From Chara braunii (lineage: Eukaryota; Streptophyta; Charophyceae; Charales; Characeae), in the NCBI GenBank assembly GCA_003427395.1, contig BFEA01000491.1:773350-835545 (forward strand): a stretch of DNA of 62,196 nucleotides. The letters run 5' to 3'. A program made the translations under genes and the position numbers. The notes under the pieces were generated by a model. The model was given only the letters and a program-made list of their open reading frames with translations. It did not search any database and was not told the origin of the DNA. Positions 23,500 through 35,647 of the stretch are shown in pieces. Every line of letters begins with the position of its first letter. Position 1 is the stretch's first letter.

Positions 23500-24590
23500 C
23501 AGAACTACTTATGTTTTCATTAGGCAATTAACTAGACTAATCGTCTTAGAAACATTATTTCGCCTTCCATCATATGCTTAATAGCTACGTTCTATATAAT
23601 TCTCTAAATTTTTAGTTTCCAAACTGGGCGTATGATTGAACCAATCATCTTAGAATCATTGCCCAGTCTATCCAAGTTACCTTAATTATACTCTTAATTC
23701 ATTTTTTTTCCTGCGTAACATTGCGTATCATCGTGTTCACGTTCGGAGGCAAATCCAAACATGTTCCGTCGAACGCAAATTGACACTCAGAACCCTCCGA
23801 ATGTGAAAATAAAAAATATATATATTAAAAAAATAAAACAAAACTCTAAAATAAAAATGGAAAAAAAAGTATATGTCATGTAAAACAATAATACAAGCAA
23901 CTTTTGTTTTGGAGTAATGTTCAAATTCTTAGCCAAACGTGAGTTAAAAAAAAAAAAAAAGATTTTTTTTTTACCGGAAAAAATATATATATATATTCGC
24001 CCAAACACATTCGCAAGCTGTTCGCGAGAACGTGGAGGCGCGCGAACATGTTCGACGTGCTACGAAACCTTTTTCCTTAGTGATAAACTATAGTAAGACC
24101 ATTCATCTTATAAACAATGTACGACTAGCTTATTCATATAGATATATACATACACGAATATTATAAAAAATCATATTTTTGATTCACACTAAGTTCATGG
24201 CTTCAGACTAAGTCAATCATCTTAAAAGCATTACTTAGTCTTCTGCCCAAATCTCCCTCAGAAAGAAAAAACATGCAGAAAGTTGAACCAATCATCTTAA
24301 AAACATTATCAAACTCTCACATTCAGAACTAGAGAACGATATGGAGTTGTGAGCCAATTATCTTAGAAACATTGCCCAGAGCCTGCTCAGAAACCACCTA
24401 GAATTAAACAAGCAGTAAGGTCAATCACCTTAGAAACATTACTTGACATTTAAAATCATTCAGTCAAACCCCCAAGAAAACCACAACCATACCATCATCT
24501 TTGAAACATTTGACTGGGAAATAACAAGTCAAAAAAATGTCGCATCCAAGTCATTCATGTTATAAACGATGCTTGATTCTTTAGAAAACA
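23500..24590. repeat. hairpin array C
   Basis: Eight to ten units share a core close to CAATCATCTTAGAAACATTG flanked by complementary arms. The best is AGACTAAGT (24205-24213) pairing with ACTTAGTCT (24233-24241); another is CTGGGC/GCCCAG around 23623-23667. Arms differ between units. A MITE lies between the early and late units. Confidence 0.7.
23713..24069. mobile_element. MITE-like element with 8-bp flanking repeat
   Basis: TTTTTCCT flanks both ends (23705-23712 and 24070-24077). The ends contain related inverted sequence (CATCGTGTTCACG left, CGAACATGTTCGACGTGC right). The AT-rich interior has the shared core ATACAAGCAACTTTTG. No transposase is present. The flanking repeat is T-rich, so the 8-bp duplication is supportive, not conclusive. 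Confidence 0.6.
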
Positions 24591-24874
24591 GAATAAATAT
24601 ATATCATGACTCCTTGAAAACCCACTAAATTGCATAGAAAACCACCTTTCTCCCACCTTATCCTAGTTTATTGCCCTCGGTCTGTGTTCAAATGATAAAG
24701 TAAAATGAAATGCATGCGTGTCTTTCTTTTACTTAGTCTGATTGAATCCTAAAAAGAAACATAATATTTGTAGGAATGCACGCATACATGTCAATTAAAC
24801 TAGAGTGATGTATTGATAGGGGTATAATGGATTTGCACAAGGATAAGAATTGTTATACCTCATAATTCTCTGCC

Positions 24875-26500
24875 TCAAGAACCTCGACTTAGTTTCGCCA
24901 GAGCTCCCGCAATCGGTGGGGCGAACCTCCCACAAAGGTCGTGACACGGATTACGCGTTACAATCCCCCATGTCGCCTTCCTCTTGTAACCAAGTAGATT
25001 AGAATGAGAGCGAGAAGGACAAAGTGAGAATCATTAAGTCACTCACGATACAAATTAGGTCAAACTCGGACTCGCATGAGAGAGTCTTGGAGCCTTGAAT
25101 CGCTTGAAAGGGTCCGTAATAATGGCAAAAAAAAACGCAGTGGAAGCGGTAGACCACGACCCAACGCAGAGTAACAACCCTCTAACAGTCCTACATGTCA
25201 CAACAATAAACCCCTTGCAGAGCATGATCACACCTCAAAGTCACTGCGCTTCCCCCTCTACCTAAAAAGGTTGCGTTCAAATACAACACACCCCAAGTGC
25301 TCTATTTGAAATGTGAGCGAAACGCAACAAAACTTCAACAAAACGCAGTGCGCCCAGCAACTGTACGCAGCTCAATACACAGTGCAAGCCTAACTTACAC
25401 AGTGAAGGCACAACAAGTATACAACAAGCGTATAACGCGCGCACATCAAACATAGCACTACGTGCATAACAGTGCATGACGAACACGACGTTCGTGCACA
25501 GCGAGCGCAACATGGCCCATCAAGGTACAGTGTCGTGCGTAGCAAGGCCCGGCGACCTGCAGCAGGGTTGTTGCAACAACACAACACCGTCGACATCGGG
25601 AGAGAGATGAGTTGTGGAAATGTTACAAAATTTTTGGTCCACTGCCGAATGAGGAATTCCAAATTGCAATATTGCAAATGAGAGTCAAATAGCTGAATAG
25701 CATAATGCACCGATATGATGCCGATGGAGAATCAAAATAACGAACTCAATTGTCAATAAAAGCATGTACTCGCCGCCACCAATAATGCAGTCGATGCTCT
25801 TCCTCCTATCGATGTTCAACGCCCAGACTACGATCACACATCTACTCGAAGCAAAACATAGACGCCAACAGAAACATCAGCCCAGAAACTCAACAATATG
25901 TGAATGCTGATTGCATCAACCGTCTATTAAGAGGAAGCAACAACACTTCTTGAGAACCAATCGTTGGTTGCAGTAGCCGGTTCACTCCCACAATGATCGA
26001 ATATCACGAAGGAGCAAATATCACGATCATGAAACTAGCCGTCACTCGAGTGTTGCGTCTTCGACTGCCATTAGAGGTGCATGGACTTAGGGTACGGACC
26101 ACCAGCGCAGATATCCCAACCAATGGTCACAAGGATCACCACCACACAGGAGAATACTGTAAGGGAATAAGACGAAAAAAAAGAAACCACGACACGTAGT
26201 ATGGAGATGATGACTACAACTTTGCAAAAAGCAGGTTTCACAAGGGTGGGTCAAGATGCATGGCTATGGGCCGCTGTCGCGCGCATCGTTCCCGCAGGGG
26301 GGAACCTTCCCAAAGAGGCCTTGGCACGGATTACGGGTTCCAAAACCTCTTGCCGCCTTCCTCCCCAAACCAATAGACTAGACTTACAATAAAATGGTAA
26401 AAGGAGAAGGATTGAGTCACTCAGATGCAAGGGAGGTACACTCAGACTCGCGTGAGGTGGCCTTGAATCCTTCATGCGTCTGAGGGCCCCACAATGGCAG
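24875..26500. repeat. internal segment duplication in LTR C
   Basis: The block at about 24895-25125 (CGCAATCG.., GGCACGGATTACG-type, CCGCCTTCCTC, GACTCGC.TGAG.., GCCTTGAATC) recurs at about 26285-26500. The LTRs of element B have it once (32130-32350 and 45385-45610). Between the two copies lies 25.25-26.2 kb, GCA/ACG-rich, with no recognised gene. Confidence 0.55.
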
Positions 26501-26814
26501 CCAGAAAGCACAACAGCTTGGTCAACCAAAGCCAAACCACCAGTTGTTGACTTTTCCGACGACCTTCCACCTCGCAGCAATACCCCCCTTTTCAACGAGC
26601 TCAGTCACCAGCAACTTTGTGGCCCGAAATGCACCGGCCACAGCCCAAGACACGGACTGCGGCTCAAGAACAGAGTCTCCTCCCTCTCCGTAGTGGAGCA
26701 ACAACGTGGTCTAGTTGGCCATGCAGCGGCGGAGTGCGCAGACACGGGCTACGTCGTCTTCACAAAAGCCCCCATAAGGATCCAACTCACGGTTGGACTC
26801 ACGTTATTTCAGTC

Positions 26815-27330
26815 GGCAAAGTGAGCAGCATACCGTCCAACGAATATGTGTACACTCCGCGGCTGGCCTCCCTGTGTACGCAGGTTGATGGGATGATCTG
26901 CACATTGGTCAACAAAACAATCTGCAGCCCCTACGACTGCCTCCTTACTTCCCCGCTCCAAATGTAATAGGCAGAGTACGACCAGCAGGCCAGTCTCCAA
27001 CTCTTGCTTGGCCTCCATGCTGCTTCGGTCATGTCAATTGGATGGGTAACGTAAAGCCCACAGGTAAGTCTTCGTCGCTCCTTTCACTCCTCCCTCCTCC
27101 GTACTGCAGAATGAGTTGCGCCTTGGCAAATAGGAAAACCGCCAACCCCGTAGTTCGCTCCTCGCTTTCCTCGCTTACTAAGATGAGCAGCGTACCAACC
27201 CACATGTAAGCCTCTAGCCTCTGCTGCCCGCTCCTCGCTCCCTCTACCGACAGTATATGAACGAGCGCACGACTGACAGGTAAATCTCCAACCTCGCGCC
27301 TCGCCTCATGCCCCTTCCTTCCACGCAGAG
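26815..27330 (+). repeat. degenerate tandem modules with splice-donor-like ends
   Basis: Four to five units of about 80-150 bp contain GATGAGCAGCGTACC-like sequence followed by CAGGTAAGTCT or ACAGGTAAATCT and a CT-rich stretch ending in TGCAG or CGCAG. Related units occur singly at 33700-33735 and 46985-47020 in element B. They look like repeated exon-edge and intron-like cassettes, but no continuous protein can be read through them. Confidence 0.45.
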
Positions 27331-30300
27331 GGATAGAAACAAGCTCCTGTCGTCGGTAGATTGAGCAATATCGGAATGAATCTTCCGCTAGGATACCGAA
27401 GTATACACCATTGTTTGGCCATACGCGCAGAGAGATAGAGAGAGGGGACTTCCGTAAATAGGATGAGCAAAATCGGAATGAATCATTTGCTAGACCGTGG
27501 AAGATACCTCGACCAGAGTCGGCCCCGTACAGCCCTCTTCGACTACACGTATCTCCTAGCCAGGTAAGAATCAGCTCCTACCCATGATGCTCCTCTCTCT
27601 TTCTTTCTCTCTCGTGCCCGCTCTTACCCCTCATGCTCCTCTCTCTTTCTCTCTCTCTCTTGCCGATGCACGTTCCCAAAACTTGAATGATCAATCGCGG
27701 CAAGCAAAAATGTCATCAGTCAGACCAGGGTCACGACGACGAGCGGAAAATAAAAGTTTAGAAAAGGAAAATGACTCTTCCACTCAAATACGGAAGAATA
27801 CATCCCCCCCCCCCCCCCCTCGTGAAGCTTGTTTTCTCCCGTGCAGCTCCTAACCACCATACCACCAAAATCATCTACTAACTCCATAATTTAACAACAC
27901 CATCGAACTAACACCGGAAAACCCCCCGAACGGATCTTCACTCACCCGTTTTCATCAAGGAACATGTGAGTTAGATGACTTTTGCTCTCACTATAGCCGC
28001 TTCCCCGACAGTCTCGCGCACATTTTTCACCTTCTATCTCTAACCCTAATAATCTTATACCCAAACTAACTACAAGTTTGGAATCGCCATCGCTGAAACC
28101 ACTCATCTAACAGCCTTTCCCATCCGATTCCGTTCACGAATGACTGTGCTACACATCCCCCTTTTTCTCCTCCTTGTGTCCTCTATAGCTCCTCGTGCAC
28201 CTCACGTAACTTCCAACCCGGATTCGGACGGGCTTTACTAACTTTCTCTTCTTTCTGCAGCTTGCCGCTCCTCTGACTGCCCGATACTACACTGGGTCTG
28301 GTAACAATGAGCTCACGGCCAGCCACCCACACTCTTTTAACAGCGATAGCTCTTCCTCACGGAAGTTCCAAAGGAGTCCAAAACTGCTAGTAAGTCGGTC
28401 AGCCCTTCGCCTCTTCTCCCAAATCCAGCGAATGATTGGCACGACAGTATCGTCATGCGGCCGCATTGAGCTTCTTCTGACCACTCTGCTTACGCAGAGC
28501 TCGCCCTTTTCAGGATCCCAATGGGTACACTCACACTTACCTTTTCCACATCAGGTCGCGCGATCAAGGGCGTGACCCTACTGCAAACTAGCAACATGAG
28601 CCTTGGCGAAGCAGGCGGCGGTACAAATCTTGGTGGTAGTATCAAATACTCAAATGAGAACTATGAGGTCCAAAGCGGGGATGGGTCCCATGGAACCAGC
28701 CGCATACAGCCTGTCGCCTACACGCTCTGCCAGGCACAGTTCGCCATCTTTCGCACCCCAACTACATATCTCACACTCAAGCCGCCTGCGGCAATCAGCG
28801 GTGGAGGATGACCCACCTGCAGAAGGTCTTTGCCACTCATATTTTTTTCCTCCTCTTAGGCTAAATCACCCACCGGCTCGTATGCACGTTGTCGAGCGCA
28901 TCGATCTCTTAGATGGGCGTATCCCCGTCGACCTACCGATCCACATGCAAAGGTTTTTCATATGCAATGGCAAAGGTGGCCCGACCAAGTGCGTTTCTCG
29001 TTCGCTGTAGCATAGGGGGTAAGCGTGTTTAATGCCCGAATCGGACCGGTGAGTGAACCGCCGCCCGAGGCGATGATCTCTTGAACGTGACCCTATGTCG
29101 GTCAACTAGCACGGTCAAATCTAACCACGCGACATGTCTCACAAAAACAAAAATCGAACTTCATAAGTAAATCGCGCCTAGTCTTTTTTTCCACACTTGA
29201 CCATAACTTTTACTAAAAGAATCAGACGTGTATCGCGCATAAGGCTCTGAATAAATATCACAGCGACGAAGGAATTAGTTATATCGACTAGCCATGCATG
29301 AATACGCAAGCAGTCGCAATAATCGCGTACTATGTAGTACCCATAATCATGTGGCGCACAGTGTCTCGGGGGTTATGTTTGACACTCAAGCGTCGGCTGA
29401 CACTCGCCTTGAGGGGTTAATCTCGTTATGCTAGATAATCGCTAAGGCGGTTGAGAACCACTCCCTCTTCTGCATCTTGTGGAGAGTGGGTGGTAAATAG
29501 GGCTCAACCCCGTGTGGCGGCCATCACTTATGGCCCGGGAGACGAGCTCCATCATTGGAGCTTGACAACATGTCAAGGGGTTTGACTTTGACGGCTGCCA
29601 CGAACTTTAACATCCAACTATATTAATTCTAAAAAGCAAAAGGTGAAAAAATTATCGTTTTTTTCTCACAATTCAAATTTGTTCAAATTTTACACACGGT
29701 TAAATTAGATCGCGCAGTCTACTCAATATGTAAATATAACGGGCTTATAGGAAATGAGACGATCACTCTCACTATCATAGTGTGACTCCTTCAAAATATA
29801 GACATAATCGTAGGCAAGGTCAATCTTGACTTCAACTCACAAATTATACATGTAATCAGATCAAAGATTTTACATTGACGAACCACACAATACATGGGGT
29901 AAACTTCAACCACTCTCTGCACTTCATACCCCTTGCCTTAGTTACACAAGCCTCAACCTTTGTTCCACCTTCCATAATAAAAACACTAAGTCGTTTTTAA
30001 ATGGTTATTTAATAAAAGTCGAGGTAAAAACCCAAAGAAACATTTCAATATACAGGGGCTAAGAGTTAGGTTAAGCAGCAACAATGAATTAGATTTGAGC
30101 CGGAAACCGACCTGTTATCAAAAGATAACAAAAGATGATCCTCGTAGGATCAGGTTAAAGCTAGTCAAGCCTCAAATCAATTTGAAATGAGAGCGACTTG
30201 CAACACAACACAGGTAAGTGTTCAAACTATGCTTGAGTGATTATGAAATAATCCTACCTTTTGTATCTCACCTCTGATACTTATCTAATAGTGTTAGGAA

Positions 30301-31199
30301 ACTTGACAGTATCTCCCGTACGTGAGGGCAGAGTGTCAAGCTCTCGATATCCTAAAAATGTTGTAACTCCTCTAGATTTCAAGGAATTTCGACAGCACTT
30401 CCCTTAGGGAAAGTACCTTTGAAGAATTTATATAAACACCGAATATAATTTGTAATTGATCTTCTAACTTAAAAACAAATTTTGTCTAACTCCTTCATTT
30501 AGTAGAAATAAAGGCAGCATCTTCTTTAAAGAGGTCGGCTTCTGAGATTTATACTACGTCAAACATGAACTTAAAATAAAACTTCAATTTTATCTGAACA
30601 AAATTTAACTAACTCCTTAGATTTGTAGAAATTTCGGTATCGTTTCCCAGAGGAAAAGTGTTTTTCCAAAATTTATATAATTTAAATATGAAATTAAAAA
30701 ATAATATGAATTACAAAGCTAAATTTTGTCTAACTTTCTTCATTAATAAAAATTTTCGCAGTACCTCCCTTAAAGAGATAGGCTTCTCGGATTTATACTA
30801 AGTCATATATGAAGTAAAAAAAAGTCAAACTTTGTGAAAGGCAAAATTTAACTAACTTCTTAGATTTGCAGAAATTTCGGCAGCGCTTCCTTGAGGAGAA
30901 GTGTCTTTCCAAAATTCATCCAAAGCCAGATATGATAAATAAATTTATCATAGAAAATGTTAAAATTGAACTAACAAAAATTAACTTAGCTCAGAAAATG
31001 CAGGAATTGAACAAACTCCTACAGCTCCAGCATGTGGCGAGCATCTAAAGCAACTACCTATCAAAGTCATGACTCAAAGGAAATAAAGCTCACACTCAAC
31101 CACATAGAAGTCCATACCACAATGGGTAAGTACTCTCACAAATTCCCTAAGTTATTTTCACATAAGTAGTTTATCATCTCTAAGTTAAGTAAAACTCCA

Positions 31200-31815
31200 A
31201 TACCCCAACTTACATATGACATATAAAGATTAAGTCAAATCAAAGTCATATTGCTTAACCCTTGCCTATGTATACACAAAACAAATGGCACTACTACTTT
31301 ATTTTTCTTTAGGTCGTCAGCTAGACCAAACCAAAACCACATTGTCTAGTTCTACCAAGTGTTTAATATCCAAATTTATAATAATTTTTTGAACCTTTTT
31401 ATAATAGGCTATTGTCAGACTAAACCGGAGTCACTAGTTTGTTCAATAATAAAAATATAATATATATATATTTAGAAAATTATATTTTCATGTTTCTCTT
31501 TATGCATGTGACTTCAGACTAAGCCAAATCGAAGCTACATTGCTTAGTCCTCCGTCAAAACTTTCCTCATAAACAACAAGTAGTTGGATCTGACCGAAGC
31601 CACATTGTCCAACTTCTAAACATTTTTCAACAGGCAAAATCACCAGAAGAACAACAAACAACCCTGATCGAAACCAAATTACTTAGCGACTTAGATAACA
31701 ACTTACAGGAGTATAACAATCATATCTAACTGAAACCACATTGTCTAACTGTCAAGAGAATAAACAATACGACAGCCAAGTCTGACCGAAGCCACATTGC
31801 TTGGCTACAGAGGAA
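31200..31815. repeat. hairpin array B, left LTR
   Basis: Eight or more units share the core TCTGACCGAAGCCACATTG with unit-specific complementary arms: AGTTGGA (31582-31588) with TCCAACT (31608-31614), AGCCAAG (31774-31780) with CTTGGCT (31800-31806), GACTAAGC with GCTTAGTC (near 31512-31540), and CTAGAC with GTCTAG (near 31321-31350). Confidence 0.8.
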
Positions 31816-34342
31816 ACAAAAATAAACAAAGGAGACTCAATTTTTGCAAGCAAAACTACCTTCCTCCCATTTTCCCTCAATTCACTCCCTTCAGAATCTG
31901 ACTTTAAACAAGCAAAGAAAAAGAAACAAAAGTTTTCACATGGCAGCATGCACTGCTTAAGTTTACTCTGACTCGGACTGAGAAAGCTAAACATAAAACG
32001 TATAGAGATGCATGTAGTATAATCAGACATTCATAGATAGATGTATTCATAAGGGTTTTAGCAGGGGTTTATAGGAGTCGAAGGATTACCACTCAGTTCC
32101 CTGCCTCGAGAACTCCTCCTGAGTTCCAACAGAGCTTCCGCAATCAATAGGCAGACTCCTCACAGAGTCTTGATGCGGTCCTACGAGTTGCAATTCCGCC
32201 TCCCGCCTTCCTATTGTAACCTCAAACTAGACTTAGAGTAAGAAGGGCAGAAGGAGTGGTTTCAGACGCTCGAGATACAAGGAAGGGACATACTCAATTT
32301 GCAGGAGAGGGCCTTGTTGCCTCGATGCACCTAAGGGCCCCGCCATGGTGGCCAATTGTCCTTGTAACACTCAAACAACCAGACCGCAACAACCAACTGT
32401 AACAAAAAATGTGCAGCAACCTTACTCTAGCAGGCCCCCAATCATAGCAGTGACGCTCTTGTCGGGCCCAACCACCTCCGCAAAACCACTTACCTCATCC
32501 TCGACTATTCGGCAGTTCCAGCGCCTAAAAGGATACCGTTCAGACAGAGCCCCCCTTTGTGCTCTATCCAAAAATAGAAGCAAACTGCAGCTGAACTTGG
32601 TCGGATGCCGCCCATACAGTGGTCGTACACAATAACAAACAACAGCGGCAAGCAACAAGCTGGTCAATGCTTCATAACTCCCAAAAAACAACAACATATT
32701 GTTAGTATAGAAAGAACAAAGACCGTGTCTTCAAAAACACAGACTGTACCGGGGGGATACACAGTCTAGGCCTCCTAATATATAGATTGCTCCTAAAGGA
32801 AAGGCATCGACCAGGCCTCCAACCTCAGCAGTAGTACTCTGGACCCTCAACGGCACCGTGAGCAAACAACACCCTCACTATTGATCGCAACTAATGGTTA
32901 GCGCACCCTTGAAAGCACAACCCACAATATCAACCATAACAATCTATACTGCCCAAAAAGGTTATCTCACCAATGTCCAGATCACGGCCAAACTGCTACT
33001 CTATCCTAATTAACAGAGATGACACGCTTCATTATCCTTAGAAGCAGCTATCAAAGCTTAAGCAAGGGTAGTCCATGCTCACTAGCATCCGACTAGGTAC
33101 TAAGCATATAGAATTCCTCGAATCCTGCCTTCTTCTTCAAATGCCTCTATTCCAAGTCGCCTAGACTACGCCGAATATGAACAAGAGCAACAGATAAAAG
33201 TCAAACTGCATCATCTCAATTTGTTCAAGATAGCCACGTACCAGGCCAAGAGCAACAAGTATTGAGGTATGGTCGAAGCAAGCTCAACACCATGAACTCC
33301 GTTGTCGTAAGCCACCCTTTGTGTCATTATTCGTAAGGGAGTTAATGCCACCTTCCTTCTGCCGGTACCCGACCTACCTTTAGCCATCCTCGTACTCCAT
33401 ATAACAAGTTAATGGATCCACACCATGACTAGCGCACGAGCACACTCCGACAAGGTAAGTGTACTCCTCCTTTGTTGACAGGATGCAGTTGGCCATCAAA
33501 CTAGCCGAGTTCACGCAATTCCTCCGGACCCCCTCACTTTTTCTCATGTCTTTTGCGCTCCGAGTCGCTCCTGTTTGTTACTCACTCTACTCACTCGTCA
33601 GCGGAGTAAAGTTGGATTTTTTCGCTAAAACGTAGATAAATAAGAGCCCCCGCTTTTTTTCGGCAGCACACCCCGTGGCTGGCCTCACGCTACTTTCATC
33701 GATAAGACGAGCAACGCACTGGCCAACAGGTAAATCTTTCTCCTCACTCTCTCTCTCATTCTCTCTGATGCATTGACTTTCCTCTTCTCCAACGCACTTG
33801 TTCTATCGCCCGTAGCGCAAAGGATCAGAGTGCTTCTCTTCAGGGATGGTCGTGACTCTCCAAAACGGAGACGACCACGGATGGGTCGAAGATCAAAAGC
33901 TACAACCGACTGGTCGAACATGACGGCCACCAAGGTTGAAGACAGTGATTCCCTGAGGTACCGACAACGATCAAGCGGGAAGAAGTGTGGCCCTCGATTG
34001 CCACGACATAGAAGAGGACCTTGGTGAGGGGGGGGAAGATTATGAGCTTCAACAAGAACAAAAAAGAGAGCGCTGGAAGATCCTGCGCCTTACGAAAAAA
34101 TAAAAAAAAGAAAAGAATAAATCATTCGTTACATCTTGGACGGATGCACTGCCAAACTCCCTTATAGTTGGGTCTTCGCAGCTCGGCCCCGTACCCGGAC
34201 GTTCGATCGATCTTGCATCGCCCATTCTTCGAGGTGAGTACAGCCTCCCTCTCTCTCTCGCTCGCTCTCACTCACGTGCCCGCACACCTATCTCGTTGTT
34301 ATGCCCGTTTCAACACACATAGAAAGAAAATGCAAAAATGAG

Positions 34343-34377
34343 AATGAATCTTCCGCCAGAAAACGGGAAGATTCATT
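34343..34377. repeat. 12-bp perfect stem-loop
   Basis: AATGAATCTTCC (34343-34354) pairs perfectly with GGAAGATTCATT (34366-34377) across an 11-base loop. The left arm recurs at 27374, 47232, 50533 and 51120 in other LTR copies, with progressively less pairing. Confidence 0.75.
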
Positions 34378-35592
34378 ATTACTTCCACAGCTATCGCTCC
34401 GCGTTTGGCCAGCACTGCACTGCGCAGCCCCTACTACTAAACCTGGTCAGCCCATTGCTCGAACGAGAAATTAGACGCTGCCATCAGATTCGCCATACCT
34501 CCAAACCTCGAAATTGAATCTTCGTTCGCCCGTTTTCACTAAGAAACAGGCGAGATATGAGTTACTTCCCCTACCATATCTCACTCTCCCAACACCTCCA
34601 CTGACGTATTTTTCTCTCTAACTCCCATCCTACTAATCCAGCACTAAAACTAACACCACCATTACACTCGCCTTGCCCAAAAATCTTTGTTTAGAATCGT
34701 TCAAGTTATATGTTTTCCAATCCGCTCATCTCCCCTCTTCGCCTCCAACTCCACCTTCGTCTTCGTTAGTGTGTCTTCCGGTAACGATTGCTCCCACAGC
34801 CGCCAGGTACGACCGCTCAGAAGACTCGAGCCATCCTAAGGGAACTTCCAAGGGAAACAACTACAGGTCGGTTCGATTGTGTTTGTTTTTTTTTCCACAA
34901 ATACCCCAAGTCCGACGAACGATTTGCGCGACGGTTTCGTTGTGTCCCACCACAGCGACCCTGCCCTGCCCTGCACAGGCATAGTCACACTGCGACCCAA
35001 AATTTGTACTACATTATCGCTGCGAGCCTTTTCCTCACCTCCTCCAGCCCCGGTTGGTGCCAAACTGCACACTAACGCAGACACCACAAAGGGTGTCGAT
35101 AGATACAGACAGCAGGACCGTGGCCTTGGAAGTCGAAATCCGCTAAGGAGTGTGTAAGAACTCACCTGCCGAATCAATTAGCCCCGGAATACGGACGGTG
35201 ATGAAGTGCGAGGCCTATGCTCGGTCGTCGTGGCACTTCAAGTTCTGACGTAGCGACGAGTAAGAGAGCGTTGGGCTGGCTGCGACGCCTGCAGTGTTAG
35301 CCGTGGTGAAGCGGGTCCCGGTACAGATCTTGGTGGTGGTAGCAAAACTTCAAACGAGAACTTTGAAGACTGAAGTCGATAAGGTTCCAGTCGCACAACC
35401 AGCTGCAGGTCTGCCATTGTGCCCCCGACCCCGCTCTATTAAGGCATAGTACATCGTCTTTCGGGTCCCAACGGCATGCTCACACTCATACCTCTCGCAG
35501 CCGATCAGCGGTGGCGGGCGGTGCTCCCACAAAGGGTCTCGTTACTCAGGTTTCTTCCGCCTCACGGGTCAAATCCCCATAGGCTCGCACGC

Positions 35593-35647
35593 GAGTTGAA
35601 CTCCTCGGTCCGTGTTTCAACAATTTATTGGTGTACCAACCGAGCTA
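35593..35647 (-). promoter_or_regulatory. tRNA-like A and B boxes in the LTR (left)
   Basis: On the minus strand TAGCTCGGTTGG (35636-35647) matches a pol III A box, and GAGTTCAACTC (35593-35603) resembles a B box at near-tRNA spacing. Counterparts are at 48517-48570, 49570-49703 and around 52931. It lies on the element's sense strand about 1 kb into the LTR. It could be a captured tRNA/SINE head or an internal pol III promoter. Confidence 0.45.

Larger units (their letters stand above)
22479..28889 (-). mobile_element. long LTR copy C, part 1 (interrupted by element B)
   Basis: Begins TGTAGAGCGCATCGGTCCC and follows the same order of blocks as the LTRs of B: CATCCCGG, TTTGCAGGA.., CCGAGCG.GCCA, CTCTCG.GAAC, TACGACAGGATA. 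The hairpin array (23.5-24.6 kb), the CTCTGCCTCAAGAAC block (24875), CT-rich modules and the CCACCGGCTCG..ATGCACG block (28870) follow. It stops where element B begins and resumes after B at 49568. It contains a MITE at 23713-24069. No protein coding is recognised. Confidence 0.7.
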
